Counted from the stretch's first letter, positions 18,387 through 27,982 are shown. The stretch is DNA of 64,000 nucleotides from Vibrio tritonius (GCF_001547935.1 NZ_AP014635.1:620001-684000); one strand, 5' to 3'. Numbers and translations: made by a program. The notes: generated from the sequence alone by a model not told the origin.

Positions 18387-19352
18387 CTATTCACGCTCTT
18401 TGGTGTAAGGCACACCAACCGCTTTAGGTGCAATTGCTTTGCCAATAAAGCCAGCAAGTAGGAACACGGTAAGGATGTAAGGCAGTGCTTCGATAGCTTG
18501 TACCGGCACATCAAAACCAGCGATGGTGACACCTTGTAGGCGAATGGCTAGCGCATCCAAGAAACCAAACAGTAAACAGGCTGCCATGGCATTGAGCGGA
18601 CGCCATTTACCAAAGATTAACGCAGCAAGTGCCATATAGCCTTTACCTGCGCTCATATTGGGAATGAATTGCGCCGTTTGTCCTACCGATAGGTAAACCC
18701 CACCCATACCGACCAAGATCCCACAAATGATTTGCGCACTGTAACGCATTTTAACCACTGAAATACCCGCAGTATCAACTGCCGCAGGCGATTCACCAAC
18801 CGCGCGTAAACGCAAACCAAAGCGAGTTCTAAACAATATGAACCACGAGATGGGAACCATGATAAAGGCCAAGTATTCGATCAACGAGTGACCGCTTAGC
18901 AACTCGGAATAAATCTGACCAATCACAGGAATATCTTGTAACGCATCTGCACCGGGTAATGTTATTGGTGCGAAGCGACCATCTCCTGAGAGCGCGGGTG
19001 TATTTCCTCCTTGGTGGAACCAGTAGCGACCAAGCGTTACTGTTAAACCGGCAGCAAGAATGTTAATGGCCATCCCACTGACCACTTGATCACCTCGGTG
19101 CGTGATAGAGGCAAAGCCATGAAGCAACGAAAACAGGATTGAGATGCCTATCCCTGCACCAAGTCCAAGCCAGGCTGAACCGGTCACGTAAGCCGTGGCA
19201 GAGCCTGCAAAGGCAGCGGCCAGCAGCTTACCTTCTAGACCAATGTTGACCACACCAGAGCGTTCACTGAACATCCCGGCTAATGCAGCTAGAATCAGAG
19301 GCGTTGCCATACGAATGGTGGAGTCGAGAATTTGAATGATCGTTTCAAACAT
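18387..19352 (-). CDS. ABC transporter permease, BMP-type nucleoside importer (second permease)
   Basis: A 321-residue inner-membrane permease of the branched-chain/ribose-like class that accompanies BMP binding proteins (compare B. subtilis NupQ). The motif ERSGVVNIGLEGKLL near residue 30 is the typical EAA-like start of this family. About eight hydrophobic helices follow. Its start overlaps the stop of the preceding permease (TAATG), so the two are translationally coupled and probably form a heterodimeric channel. It is the last gene of a four-gene minus-strand operon. Confidence 0.93.
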   Translation of the reverse strand: MFETIIQILDSTIRMATPLILAALAGMFSERSGVVNIGLEGKLLAAAFAGSATAYVTGSAWLGLGAGIGISILFSLLHGFASITHRGDQVVSGMAINILAAGLTVTLGRYWFHQGGNTPALSGDGRFAPITLPGADALQDIPVIGQIYSELLSGHSLIEYLAFIMVPISWFILFRTRFGLRLRAVGESPAAVDTAGISVVKMRYSAQIICGILVGMGGVYLSVGQTAQFIPNMSAGKGYMALAALIFGKWRPLNAMAACLLFGFLDALAIRLQGVTIAGFDVPVQAIEALPYILTVFLLAGFIGKAIAPKAVGVPYTKERE

Positions 19353-20467
19353 TAGGCTTCCCCTTCAATTTGACGATGAGCAAAGAGGCGTAGATAGAGT
19401 TTTTCAAGAGATGGTTTGAACATGTGTTCTAATGCACCACTAAACAGGATGACAAGCCCTTGTAGCACCACAACGATATTCCGGTCTACACCGTATTCAA
19501 AGCTTAACTCAGCGCCCCCTTGGTATAAAAAGCCAAACAGCAGGCTAGCAAAGAAAACCCCAATTGGATGGTTACGTCCCATTAGTGCGATGGCAATACC
19601 GGTAAACCCAAATCCTTCCACAAAGCCGAGCTTAACCTGATGCAGTTCTCCCTGTAGAACGTTAACCCCAAAGAAACCCGCCAGCATGCCAGAGACCAGC
19701 ATAGTGATGACCACTACTTTGACGTAGTTGATCCCTGCGTAAGAGGCCGCTGATGGATTCGAACCAATAGAGCGGATTTCATAGCCCCAGCGAGTATGCC
19801 AAATTAGCAACCAGACAAATAAGCAGCAAATTAACGCAAAGAAAAAGCTGATGTTCAGTGGGCTTTGCGCCATATCGATACCCACCATTGCCATTACATC
19901 GTGCATTTGTGGTAGCCAACTGCCTTGAGCAAATACACGTGTTTCGGTAGCCATTGACCCCGGCGCTTTTAATACATCAACCAGCAAGTAGGCCATCAAC
20001 GAAGATGCAATAAAGTTAAACATAATGGTTGTGATAACTATGTGTGACCCTCGCTTCGCTTGCAGGTAAGCGGGAATGAAGGCCCACAATGCGCCAAACA
20101 GGCCACCCGCAACGATACTGCAGGGTAAAACCACATACCAAGGTGCTATGTCGCCCACGCTTAAACAGATCAAGCCAACGCCTAAACCCCCGACGTAAGA
20201 CTGACCTTCAACCCCAATATTGAATAGCCCTGCGTGATAGGCCACTGCCACCGCTAAGCCGGTGAAAATGAATCCGGTGGTGTAGTAAAGGGTGTAACCA
20301 AAGCCTTCCGAGTAACCGAAAGCTCCAGTCCACATCACTTTCACTGCATCAACAGGGTTAATGTCGATGTACATAAACAAAAATGCAGAGACAATAAATG
20401 CGACAAGAACATTAATTGCAGGCAATAGGCCGATCGTGACCCAAGCGGGAACCTTAACTTGACTCAT
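19352..20467 (-). CDS. ABC transporter permease, BMP-type nucleoside importer (first permease)
   Basis: A 371-residue permease (compare B. subtilis NupP). It has an N-terminal helix, then AYHAGLFNIGVEGQSYVGG, the same signature as its partner, and further helices to about residue 350. The start lies two bases after the ATP-binding gene's stop, with no room for an independent promoter. Together with the partner permease, the ATPase and the periplasmic protein it forms a complete importer. The location beside nupC and deoCABD points to nucleosides as substrates, which is inference. Confidence 0.93.
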   Translation of the reverse strand: MSQVKVPAWVTIGLLPAINVLVAFIVSAFLFMYIDINPVDAVKVMWTGAFGYSEGFGYTLYYTTGFIFTGLAVAVAYHAGLFNIGVEGQSYVGGLGVGLICLSVGDIAPWYVVLPCSIVAGGLFGALWAFIPAYLQAKRGSHIVITTIMFNFIASSLMAYLLVDVLKAPGSMATETRVFAQGSWLPQMHDVMAMVGIDMAQSPLNISFFFALICCLFVWLLIWHTRWGYEIRSIGSNPSAASYAGINYVKVVVITMLVSGMLAGFFGVNVLQGELHQVKLGFVEGFGFTGIAIALMGRNHPIGVFFASLLFGFLYQGGAELSFEYGVDRNIVVVLQGLVILFSGALEHMFKPSLEKLYLRLFAHRQIEGEA

Positions 20468-20469
20468 GC

Positions 20470-22026
20470 TTATTCTCCTTGTTCTTGTTTAATATGGTCA
20501 GGAACAATATTTGCCATCATTAGACCAAGGGTTTTTTCATCCGCTTTATCGGCAGAGACTTCACCGACAATTGCCCCATCAAACATGACTAAAATACGAT
20601 CTGCTAAAGTGAGGATTTCGTCCAGTTCAACCGATACGAGTAGAACGGCTTTCCCTGCATCTCGACTGGCGATAATTTGCTGGTGAATGTACTCAATAGC
20701 ACCGATATCCACGCCACGTGTTGGTTGTCCTACTAATAGAACCTCTGGGTTTTCTTCCATTTCACGAGCAATCACCAATTTTTGTTGGTTACCACCGGAG
20801 AAGTTGGCTGTTTTGAGATGAATATCGTTTGGACGTACATCCCATTTTTTCATGCTCTCTAAACACAACTGGGCGATGGCTTGTTTATTTTGCAATAGGC
20901 CTTTGTTGTATTTAGGGAGGTTGTGATAACCCAAAATGTATGCTTCTTGAGCATCGAATTTGTTGATTAAACCTTGTTTGTGACGATCTTCAGGAATATG
21001 ACCGACACCAATATTGCGAATTTGTTGCGGATCAAGTTGGTGATCGGTATTAATGACATGGTCGTTGAGGAAAATTTCACCTGAAGTGGGCGATATCATA
21101 CCGGACAGCAATGATAAGATTTCTGACTGTCCATTGCCTGACACGCCAGCAATACCAACGACTTCTCCAGCACGAACACTGAAATTGACGTGTTTAACTC
21201 GCTCAACACCTGATTTGTCAGTAAAGCACAGGTCAACCACCTTGATGCGCTCTTGCGATGGTATTGCAGGGGCTTTGTCCACTTTTAAACGAACTTTACG
21301 CCCTACCATCAACTCAGCTAACTCTTCTTTATTTGTATGTGCCGTTTCGACGTGCGCGACCATTTCGCCTTGACGCATGACCGAAATATTATCTGTGATT
21401 GCCAATACTTCACGCAGTTTGTGCGTAATGATGATCACGGTAGTGCCTTGCGCTCGTAGCTTGTCTAAAATCACAAACAAGTGATCAGCTTCTTGCGGAG
21501 TTAGCACTCCGGTTGGTTCATCGAGAATCAAAATGTTGGCATTACGATACAGCGCTTTGAGAATCTCGACGCGTTGCTGAATACCAACTGGCAGTTCTCC
21601 CACTGGAGTATCCAAAGGCACTTCTAGTCCATAATCTTTTGCAAGTTGATGCAGTTTTTTACGAGCCGAAGAGAGGCTTTCTTTTAGTTGCCAATGGGTT
21701 TCGGCACCTAGAATAATGTTTTCCAAAGCCGTAAAGGTGTCCACTAACATAAAGTGTTGATGCACCATACCAATACCGGCTGCAATGGCTTCTTGAGAAT
21801 TGGTGGGGTGATATTTTCGCCCTGAGACGATCATTAGTCCCGAATCGGGTTGGTAGAATCCATAGATGATGCTCATCAATGTTGATTTACCTGCCCCATT
21901 TTCTCCAATGATGCCATGAATAGTGCCCGCAGGAACCTGTAGATCGATACTGTTGTTGGCATGCACCGCACCAAAACGTTTATCGATTTCCTGTAGCTCT
22001 ATGGCGAAATTATGAGCTTGAGTCAC
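20470..22026 (-). CDS. ABC transporter ATP-binding protein, duplicated (BMP/nucleoside importer)
   Basis: A 518-residue protein with two fused ATP-binding cassettes, as in RbsA, MglA and B. subtilis NupO. The first half has Walker A GENGAGKST near residue 40, signature-like VGIQQR and Walker B LILDEPTGVLTP. The second half has a degenerate Walker A, GVSGNGQSE, then FSGGNQQK and VLLVGQPTRGVD. The weak second site is usual for this class. It powers the two downstream permeases. A GC-rich hairpin between this gene and the upstream binding-protein gene may adjust their relative expression. Confidence 0.95.
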   Translation of the reverse strand: MTQAHNFAIELQEIDKRFGAVHANNSIDLQVPAGTIHGIIGENGAGKSTLMSIIYGFYQPDSGLMIVSGRKYHPTNSQEAIAAGIGMVHQHFMLVDTFTALENIILGAETHWQLKESLSSARKKLHQLAKDYGLEVPLDTPVGELPVGIQQRVEILKALYRNANILILDEPTGVLTPQEADHLFVILDKLRAQGTTVIIITHKLREVLAITDNISVMRQGEMVAHVETAHTNKEELAELMVGRKVRLKVDKAPAIPSQERIKVVDLCFTDKSGVERVKHVNFSVRAGEVVGIAGVSGNGQSEILSLLSGMISPTSGEIFLNDHVINTDHQLDPQQIRNIGVGHIPEDRHKQGLINKFDAQEAYILGYHNLPKYNKGLLQNKQAIAQLCLESMKKWDVRPNDIHLKTANFSGGNQQKLVIAREMEENPEVLLVGQPTRGVDIGAIEYIHQQIIASRDAGKAVLLVSVELDEILTLADRILVMFDGAIVGEVSADKADEKTLGLMMANIVPDHIKQEQGE

Positions 22027-22098
22027 GAGATAACTTCCTGAATAAGAGAAAAAGACAATAAAAATGCACTTTGTTGCTTATTGCTCTGTGCAAAGTAA

Positions 22099-22122
22099 CA
22101 CGCCGCTTACATGAGCGGCGTG
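22099..22122 (-). promoter_or_regulatory. Intercistronic hairpin between binding protein and ATPase genes
   Basis: A perfect 9-bp stem, CACGCCGCT/AGCGGCGTG, with a six-base loop and no downstream T run on the transcribed strand. Such hairpins often stabilise the upstream binding-protein message or partly attenuate downstream genes. Here that is inferred from position. Confidence 0.65.
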
Positions 22123-22148
22123 GTTTTTATTTCTATGAAATCATTAAG

Positions 22149-23144
22149 TTAGAACTTACAGGTGTTATCTGTAGTGTAATCGTGAACTTTGATTTTTCCT
22201 GAGATGATATCGGCTTTGATGCCTTCAACGTAGGTTTTTACTTCCGGAGTGATGAGGTCTTTATTGTATTGGTCAATGGCGTAATCAAGCGCGTTATCTT
22301 CAAGGCCAAGAACGGTCACTCCGGCTTTCCAAGTGCCATCCATCTCATCGTGCCAGCTCTTATAAGCGGCTTGACCCACTTTTTTCACCATAGACGTTAG
22401 CATAGTGCCTGGATGAAGGTGGTTTTGGTTTGAATCGACACCAATCGCGTATTTGCCTGCATCTGCGGCTGCTTGGTAAACCCCTAAACCTGTACCGCCA
22501 GCAGCGGCATAGATTACGTCAGCACCCTTTGAAAACTGTGCTTTAGCTAGCTCAGAACCTTTTGCTGGGTCATTAAATGCAGCACCCGTTGAGCCAGTCA
22601 TGTTAGCTAGTACTTTTATATTTGGATTAGCAAATTTGGCACCTTGCTCGTAACCACATTCAAATTTGCGAATAAGAGGGATGTCCATACCACCGACAAA
22701 ACCGACAACGTCTGATTTAGAGTATTTTGCAGCAATCGCACCAACAAGGAATGAGCCTTCGTGCTCTTTGAAGATAATAGATTGCACATTGGGTTTGTTT
22801 ACGACTGAATCAAGAACAACGAAGTGGATATTTGGAAACTCAGTAGCGACTTTGTCTACTGCCGATACCATATTAAAGCCAACAGCGACAATCGGTGTAA
22901 AACCGCGACTTGCTAGACGACGTAAGCCTTGTTCACGTTGAGCTTCATTTTGTGGCTCGAATTCACGAACTTTGTTGCCTTCCGCGTTCATAACTTTAAC
23001 GCCATTTTGGTAAACAGCTTCGTTAAATGATTTATCAAATTTGCCTGTGGTGTCATAGATGACAGCAGGTTTTGCTGCAGCTAATACGTTAAAAGAAGAT
23101 ACTGCTAGTGCAAGTGTTGTGAGTTTTAAAATGGACTTTTTCAC
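22149..23144 (-). CDS. BMP-family substrate-binding protein (nucleoside importer)
   Basis: A periplasmic binding protein of the BMP/PnrA family, which bind purine nucleosides. From the GTG at 23144, preceded by AGGGA, it is 331 residues. The signal peptide begins KKSILKLTTLALAVSS, with cleavage after VLAA. An upstream ATG in the same frame would add 14 residues and spoil the signal peptide. Family motifs include DKSFNEAVYQNG, EPQNEAQREQGL, FKEHEGSFLVGA, VGFVGGMDIP, AAGGTGLGVYQAA and IGVDSNQN. It is the promoter-proximal gene of the importer. A leader RNA with possible pseudoknot and a PurR-like box lie upstream. Confidence 0.94.
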   Translation of the reverse strand: MKKSILKLTTLALAVSSFNVLAAAKPAVIYDTTGKFDKSFNEAVYQNGVKVMNAEGNKVREFEPQNEAQREQGLRRLASRGFTPIVAVGFNMVSAVDKVATEFPNIHFVVLDSVVNKPNVQSIIFKEHEGSFLVGAIAAKYSKSDVVGFVGGMDIPLIRKFECGYEQGAKFANPNIKVLANMTGSTGAAFNDPAKGSELAKAQFSKGADVIYAAAGGTGLGVYQAAADAGKYAIGVDSNQNHLHPGTMLTSMVKKVGQAAYKSWHDEMDGTWKAGVTVLGLEDNALDYAIDQYNKDLITPEVKTYVEGIKADIISGKIKVHDYTTDNTCKF

Positions 23145-23204
23145 AATTAAATCCCTATGTTGCAATGCCACTGTCTCTGTTTTCAATCCAAATTGAAAAC
23201 GTAT

Positions 23205-23300
23205 GTAGTAAAAAAAAACGGTACCTTAAATCCTGAGCTTTGCCCCAAATTAGGGAAGCCTCTAGGGGAGTCGTGTTAGGTACAAATAGCGACTCAGTTT
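23205..23300 (-). ncRNA. Candidate structured leader RNA of the BMP importer operon
   Basis: On the minus strand, GAGTCG (23295-23290) pairs perfectly with CGACTC (23273-23268). Directly after it, CCCC and GGGG (23268-23265 and 23246-23243) can pair. A GTACCT in the loop of the first stem (23283-23278) is complementary to AGGTAC (23226-23221) lying just before CG and nine U. This would be a pseudoknot followed by a terminator-like U tract, about 65 nt before the start codon. It does not match any riboswitch core I know. Confidence 0.4.
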
Positions 23301-23459
23301 ATCGTTTGCTTAGAAAAAAAAAGTGGATTACTTCACATCAAGTCACATTTTTATCTTAAATAAACGAGTTTATTCTTTGTGGTTGTTAATTATTTGTTGG
23401 TATTGGTAACTCAATTTAACATTAATGGTTTTAAAAGGTGATCTGAACGACTTTATTTC

Positions 23460-23475
23460 ATGCAAACGTTTCTTT
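23460..23475. promoter_or_regulatory. PurR-like box upstream of the BMP operon
   Basis: ATGCAAACGTTTCTTT matches the PurR consensus at 12 of 16 positions, including the whole GCAAACGTTT core. It lies about 165 bp upstream of the candidate leader RNA. Confidence 0.4.
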
Positions 23476-23794
23476 GGCGCAAAGTGGTGCAATATTCACT
23501 AAAATGGTGCAATGTGGGAATAATGAGTTTTTACTGCGTCAATGAGAAAGGATTTGATGAAAGCGTTGTGTGAGTGAGAAAGTAACCAAAAAGTTAACTT
23601 GTTTTGCACGACTCACTTCACCTTTTTGGCATATCTATCCCAATCCAAGTGAGCAAGTATGAAAAATACGTGCCAATGAGTGTGATGAGACACTCATGTT
23701 TCACGGTGTAAAGAGGTTAAGGTTTGAAATAGAAAAGTCACGAATAGGTAGTCAAGATAAGATAAGTAATCGTTATCTTGTGGGTTACTTGCAA

Positions 23795-23810
23795 GCGCAA
23801 ACGGTTGCTG
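23795..23810. promoter_or_regulatory. PurR/CytR-like box upstream of nupC
   Basis: The core GCAAACGGTTGC is nearly symmetric around CG, as for LacI-family operators. It lies about 240 bp upstream of the nupC start. PurR and CytR are both candidates. Confidence 0.4.
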
Positions 23811-24046
23811 TTAGATCAAGTTTTGTGAAAAAATAATGTTAAATTTATGTGATTTTTTAGTGTGTTCAGAGCGGGGTTTTTAGTTTTACCGTGATGAAAC
23901 TCTCAAATAGAGATGTACGCTGATAAATCTGTTCATAAAAGCGTGAGCGGCTCATTACTTTTAATTAAGTCGTGCGTATAATCCGTGCCCGAAATTAATA
24001 CAGTGTCCATCACCACAACTACTAACCTGGAAGGAAATCATAAACT

Positions 24047-25315
24047 ATGAGCCTGTTTATGAGCCTAGTCGGCATGATTGCTCTCATTGCGTTTGCAGTG
24101 TTGCTTTCTGATAACCGCAAAGCTATCAATTTAAGAACCGTGGGTTTCGCTTTCGTAATCCAATTTATTATCGGTGGTTTCGTTTTATACGTACCATGGG
24201 GTCGTGATCTACTTGCTGGTTTTTCAGCAGGCGTACAACACGTTATCGATTACGGTAAAGACGGTATCGGCTTCCTATTTGGAAGTTTGGTGAACTTCTC
24301 TGTCGATGGCATTGGCTTCATCTTTGCTTTCCAAGTTCTACCAACAGTTATCTTCTTCTCTGCATTGATCTCTGTTTTTTACTACCTAGGTGTGATGCAG
24401 TGGGTTATTCGCATTCTTGGTGGTGGTCTACAAAAAGCATTGGGCACTTCTCGTGCTGAATCATTATCTGCAGCTGCAAACATTTTCGTTGGTCAAACTG
24501 AAGCGCCTCTTGTTGTTCGTCCTTTCATTTCACGTATGACTCAATCTGAGTTGTTCGCAGTAATGTGTGGTGGCTTGGCTTCTGTTGCTGGTGGTGTTCT
24601 TGCTGGTTACTCATCAATGGGTGTGCCTCTTGAATACTTGGTAGCAGCTTCATTTATGGCGGCTCCTGGTGGTCTTTTGTTCGCAAAAATCATCAAGCCA
24701 GAAACTGAAAAACCAAACGAAAACATTCTTGAAGAAGGTCTTGCTGACCAAGAAGACAAACCTGCAAACCTAATTGATGCAGCGGCAAGCGGTGCGGCAA
24801 CTGGTCTGCAACTTGCGCTGAACATCGGTGCGATGCTATTGGCATTCGTTGGTTTGATTGCTCTTGTGAACGGTATCCTTGGTGGTGTTGGTGGTTGGTT
24901 CGGTATGGGCGACCTATCACTACAAATGCTTCTTGGCTGGGTATTCTCTCCTGTTGCATTCCTCATCGGTGTTCCATGGAGTGAAGCAACTGTTGCGGGT
25001 TCTTTCATTGGTCAAAAACTAGTAGTAAACGAATTTGTTGCTTACCTAGACTTCGTACCATACGTTAAAGACGCGGCAAACCATGTTGTTGCAACGACAG
25101 GTTTACCTATGACCGAGAAAACTCAAGCGATCATCTCATTCGCTCTATGTGGTTTCGCTAACTTGTCATCGGTAGCAATTTTGCTTGGCGGTCTTGGTCC
25201 ATTGGCTCCAAATCGTCGTCACGACATCGCACGTTTCGGTATGCGTGCAGTAGCTGCTGGTACGCTATCTAACTTGATGGCTGCTACCATTGCTGGCTTC
25301 TTCTTGTCTCTATAA
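24047..25315 (+). CDS. nupC: NupC-type concentrative nucleoside transporter (CNT family)
   Basis: A 422-residue inner-membrane nucleoside:cation symporter, closely similar along its length to the V. cholerae CNT whose structure is known, as far as I can recall that sequence. Key motifs are VGQTEAPLVVRPF (about residues 149-161; nucleobase-binding Gln-Thr-Glu), VNEFVAY (ribose/sodium site Asn-Glu) and FALCGFANLSSVAI (Asn and Ser of the binding site). Eight transmembrane and two re-entrant hairpin regions fit the hydrophobicity. GGAAGG precedes the ATG. It is followed by a terminator, so expression of the deo genes is probably separate. Uptake feeds the adjacent deo pathway. Confidence 0.97.
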   Translation: MSLFMSLVGMIALIAFAVLLSDNRKAINLRTVGFAFVIQFIIGGFVLYVPWGRDLLAGFSAGVQHVIDYGKDGIGFLFGSLVNFSVDGIGFIFAFQVLPTVIFFSALISVFYYLGVMQWVIRILGGGLQKALGTSRAESLSAAANIFVGQTEAPLVVRPFISRMTQSELFAVMCGGLASVAGGVLAGYSSMGVPLEYLVAASFMAAPGGLLFAKIIKPETEKPNENILEEGLADQEDKPANLIDAAASGAATGLQLALNIGAMLLAFVGLIALVNGILGGVGGWFGMGDLSLQMLLGWVFSPVAFLIGVPWSEATVAGSFIGQKLVVNEFVAYLDFVPYVKDAANHVVATTGLPMTEKTQAIISFALCGFANLSSVAILLGGLGPLAPNRRHDIARFGMRAVAAGTLSNLMAATIAGFFLSL

Positions 25316-25352
25316 TTAGTTGAGCTAATTTATATAGACGCCGCCTAATAAC

Positions 25353-25386
25353 ACCCCGTAGCAAGTAATTGCTGCGGGGTTTTTTA
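25353..25386 (+). terminator. Terminator after nupC
   Basis: The hairpin ACCCCGTAGCAA-GTAA-TTGCTGCGGGGT contains one mismatch and is followed by TTTTTT. Confidence 0.9.
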
Positions 25387-25771
25387 GTTTTGGGGATATG
25401 GAAAAATCCCTGAATTCTGGAGCGACACATGTCGAAAGCACGATGCTAGGCTTGTCGTAATAGAAACTAACCAAGATAGCGCGAGGGTTTTGAGATCCAA
25501 ACCGTTTGCGTTTGTCTTACTGCTAGGGATTAGTACTGAAGAGCGCTAAGGTATGCGCGAACACAGTACGAACTCAATAGCAGAATAGCTTAGGCGTTTA
25601 TCAGGATGATAACGTTTAGACTGAAAACTGCAGGCCACTAGGTACTGTGCGGTGCTAGGGATAGCGATCTCCTCACTGAGGGATTCTTCAAGGAACCAAG
25701 TCCGTTCATTGTGTGCTGATGTACCTTAGGTATTGGCATGAATTAATGAATTATTTTGATCGGAGATAGAA
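25387..25771 (+). other. deo operon upstream region with PurR-like box and GGA-loop hairpins
   Basis: 385 bases with unusually high potential for short hairpins. CTA-GGGAT-TAG (about 25522-25533), GTTTATCA-GGA-TGATAAC (about 25596-25613) and GCTA-GGGA-TAGC (about 25654-25665) each display a GGA in the loop. A CCTC-ACT-GAGG hairpin follows. No terminator separates them from deoC, so they would be in the deoC leader if transcription starts upstream. Confidence 0.45.
25496..25511. promoter_or_regulatory. PurR/CytR-like box upstream of deoC
   Basis: On the minus strand ACGCAAACGGTTTGGA matches the PurR consensus at 13 of 16 positions and shares the CGCAAACGGTT core with the box before nupC. Confidence 0.4.
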
Positions 25772-26551
25772 ATGAGCGATTTAAAAGCGGCGGCTTTACG
25801 TGCACTAAAATTGATGGATTTAACCACTCTAAATGACAATGATACAGATGAAAAAGTGATCCAGCTTTGTCACGATGCGAAAAGCCCGGTTGGTAACACG
25901 GCCGCTATCTGTATCTATCCTCGCTTTATTCCTATTGCTAAGAAGACGTTAAAACAACAGGGAACGCCAGATATTCGTATCGCGACGGTAACCAACTTCC
26001 CGCACGGTAATGATGATATTGAGATTGCTGTTGCCGAAACCAAAGCTGCTGTCGCTTACGGTGCCGATGAAGTGGATGTGGTATTCCCTTACCGTACCCT
26101 TATTGCTGGTGATGAAACTTGTGGTTTTGAGTTGGTGAAACAATGTAAAGCCGCTTGTGGTGAGCATGTGTTATTGAAAGTGATCATTGAAACTGGTGAG
26201 TTAAAAGAAGAAGCGTTAATTAAAGCGGCTTCTCGTATCGCTATCGAAGCGGGTGCTAACTTTATCAAAACATCAACCGGTAAAGTTCCAGTAAATGCCA
26301 CTCCAGAATCTGCACGTATGATGCTTGAAGTGATTCGTGATATGGGCGTAGCTAAAACCGTTGGTTTTAAACCTGCTGGTGGTGTTCGCACTGCGGAAGA
26401 TGCACAAGCGTATCTTGCAATGGCGGATGAAATTTTAGGTAATGATTGGGTTGATAGTCGTCATTACCGTTTTGGTGCATCAAGCTTACTAACCAATCTA
26501 TTGAATACCCTAGAAGTTACAGATCAAACGGCTGATCCTGCCGCGTACTAG
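25772..26551 (+). CDS. deoC: DeoC, deoxyribose-phosphate aldolase
   Basis: DeoC splits 2-deoxyribose-5-phosphate into acetaldehyde and glyceraldehyde-3-phosphate, the last step of deoxynucleoside catabolism. The 259-residue TIM-barrel protein matches the E. coli enzyme in length. LMDLTTLN and the Schiff-base lysine in FIKTSTGK (about residues 166-173) are visible, as are KVIIETGEL and [10 protein letters not shown]. It is preceded by CGGAG. It begins the deoCABD operon, with deoA 77 bp downstream. Confidence 0.98.
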   Translation: MSDLKAAALRALKLMDLTTLNDNDTDEKVIQLCHDAKSPVGNTAAICIYPRFIPIAKKTLKQQGTPDIRIATVTNFPHGNDDIEIAVAETKAAVAYGADEVDVVFPYRTLIAGDETCGFELVKQCKAACGEHVLLKVIIETGELKEEALIKAASRIAIEAGANFIKTSTGKVPVNATPESARMMLEVIRDMGVAKTVGFKPAGGVRTAEDAQAYLAMADEILGNDWVDSRHYRFGASSLLTNLLNTLEVTDQTADPAAY

Positions 26552-26628
26552 TCAAACGTTTGGCGAGGGAAATACTTCGCCAATCTATTGGTTTATCGAT
26601 ATAACCGGTCTGTAAATAGGGATATCTT

Positions 26629-27948
26629 ATGTTTTTAATTCAAGAAATTATCCGCAAAAAGCGCGATGGTGAGACCTTGAGTGCGGAAGAAATTCAGTTC
26701 TTTATTCAAGGTGTCGCCAATAATACCGTTTCTGAAGGTCAGATTGCAGCCTTTGCTATGGCGGTCTATTTTCGAGAAATGACCATGCCTGAGCGCATTG
26801 CGCTGACTTGTGCGATGCGTGATTCTGGCATGGTATTGGATTGGACATCGATGCAGTTTGATGGCCCTGTGGTGGATAAACACTCGACAGGGGGCGTGGG
26901 TGATTTAACATCGTTAGTGTTAGGCCCTATGGTTGCCGCCTGCGGTGGCTATGTTCCTATGATCTCTGGAAGAGGCTTAGGCCACACAGGTGGTACGTTG
27001 GATAAGTTAGAATCCATACCGGGTTACAACATTACACCAACAAACGATTTGTTTGCTCAAGTGACTAAGCAAGCTGGGGTGGCGATTATTGGCCAGACAG
27101 GCAATTTAGCTCCAGCAGATAAGCGCGTTTACGCTACGCGCGATATTACCGCGACCGTTGATAATCTTTCGTTAATCACCTCGTCGATTTTGTCGAAGAA
27201 ATTGGCGGCGGGCTTAGATGCGCTAGTGATGGATGTGAAAGTTGGTTCGGGGGCGTTCATGCCGACCTACGAGTTATCGGAAGAGCTCGCTGAGTCGATC
27301 GTTACCGTGGCAAATGGCGCAGGCACTCGAACAAGTGCCTTACTTACTGATATGAACCAAGTATTGGCATCGTCCGCTGGTAATGCATTAGAGATTCGAG
27401 AATCGATTCGTTTTCTAACGGGAGAGTACCGTAATTCTCGTTTACTCGAAGTGACACTAGCACTTGGTGCTGAAATGCTGGTGTTGGGTGGGCTAGCCCA
27501 AGATATAACATCAGCTACAGCGAAATTGCAGCAGGCACTCGATGATGGCAGTGCGGCAGAGCGCTTTGAACGCATGGTGGCTGGACTTGGTGGACCCGTC
27601 GATCTGGTCGAAAACATGAACCGTTATCTGCCAGCCGCTAATGTGATTAAACCCGTATTTGCGCCACATTCAGGCGTTATCAGCTCAATGGATACGAGAG
27701 CCATTGGTATGGCGGTCGTGGGATTAGGTGGTGGCCGTCGTGTTGCTGAAGATGTGATTGACTACTCTGTTGGTATGGATCAGTTTCTGGCTCTTGGCGA
27801 TAGGGTTGATACTCAAACACCAATTGCGATGTTACATGCGAAAAATGAGCAAGATTGGAAGGTTGCTGCAGAGCAGTTGATTAAGGCTATCAATATTAGC
27901 GACAGCGCGCCAAGCTTACCGATGATTTATCGTTCTTTGCGAGCTTAA
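26629..27948 (+). CDS. deoA: DeoA, thymidine phosphorylase
   Basis: DeoA phosphorolyses thymidine and deoxyuridine to the base and deoxyribose-1-phosphate. The 439-residue protein carries the family signature [21 protein letters not shown] (about residues 117-137, split here by description: Gly-rich loop then Asp-Lys-Leu-Glu) and the phosphate-binding KHSTGGVGD near residue 84. It has the glycine-rich C-terminal barrel motif VVGLGGGRR. It is the second gene of the deo operon, and deoB starts 34 bp after its stop. Confidence 0.98.
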   Translation: MFLIQEIIRKKRDGETLSAEEIQFFIQGVANNTVSEGQIAAFAMAVYFREMTMPERIALTCAMRDSGMVLDWTSMQFDGPVVDKHSTGGVGDLTSLVLGPMVAACGGYVPMISGRGLGHTGGTLDKLESIPGYNITPTNDLFAQVTKQAGVAIIGQTGNLAPADKRVYATRDITATVDNLSLITSSILSKKLAAGLDALVMDVKVGSGAFMPTYELSEELAESIVTVANGAGTRTSALLTDMNQVLASSAGNALEIRESIRFLTGEYRNSRLLEVTLALGAEMLVLGGLAQDITSATAKLQQALDDGSAAERFERMVAGLGGPVDLVENMNRYLPAANVIKPVFAPHSGVISSMDTRAIGMAVVGLGGGRRVAEDVIDYSVGMDQFLALGDRVDTQTPIAMLHAKNEQDWKVAAEQLIKAINISDSAPSLPMIYRSLRA

Positions 27949-27982
27949 AGGCTAGACAAGACGACTGGAAGTAAAAGAAACA

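Larger units (their letters stand above)
23301..24046. other. Intergenic regulatory region between the BMP operon and nupC
   Basis: About 750 bases separate two divergent nucleoside-transport units. Besides two PurR/LacI-family-like boxes (listed separately), I see TGTGA half-sites near 23825-23860 (TTTTGTGAAA and TTATGTGATT) that could be CRP sites of low quality. No coding frame is supported. Confidence 0.5.

Noticed and set aside
25387..25771. CsrB/CsrC-type small RNA gene
   Set aside because: There are too few GGA motifs (about seven) compared with the many expected and no terminator before deoC. I keep only the weaker observation of GGA-loop hairpins.
11759..26390. Several GCTGGTGG octamers on the plus strand as functional Chi clusters
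   Set aside because: They fall within coding sequence where Ala-Gly-Gly codons explain them, and I could not compute enrichment. Vibrio Chi identity is also uncertain to me.
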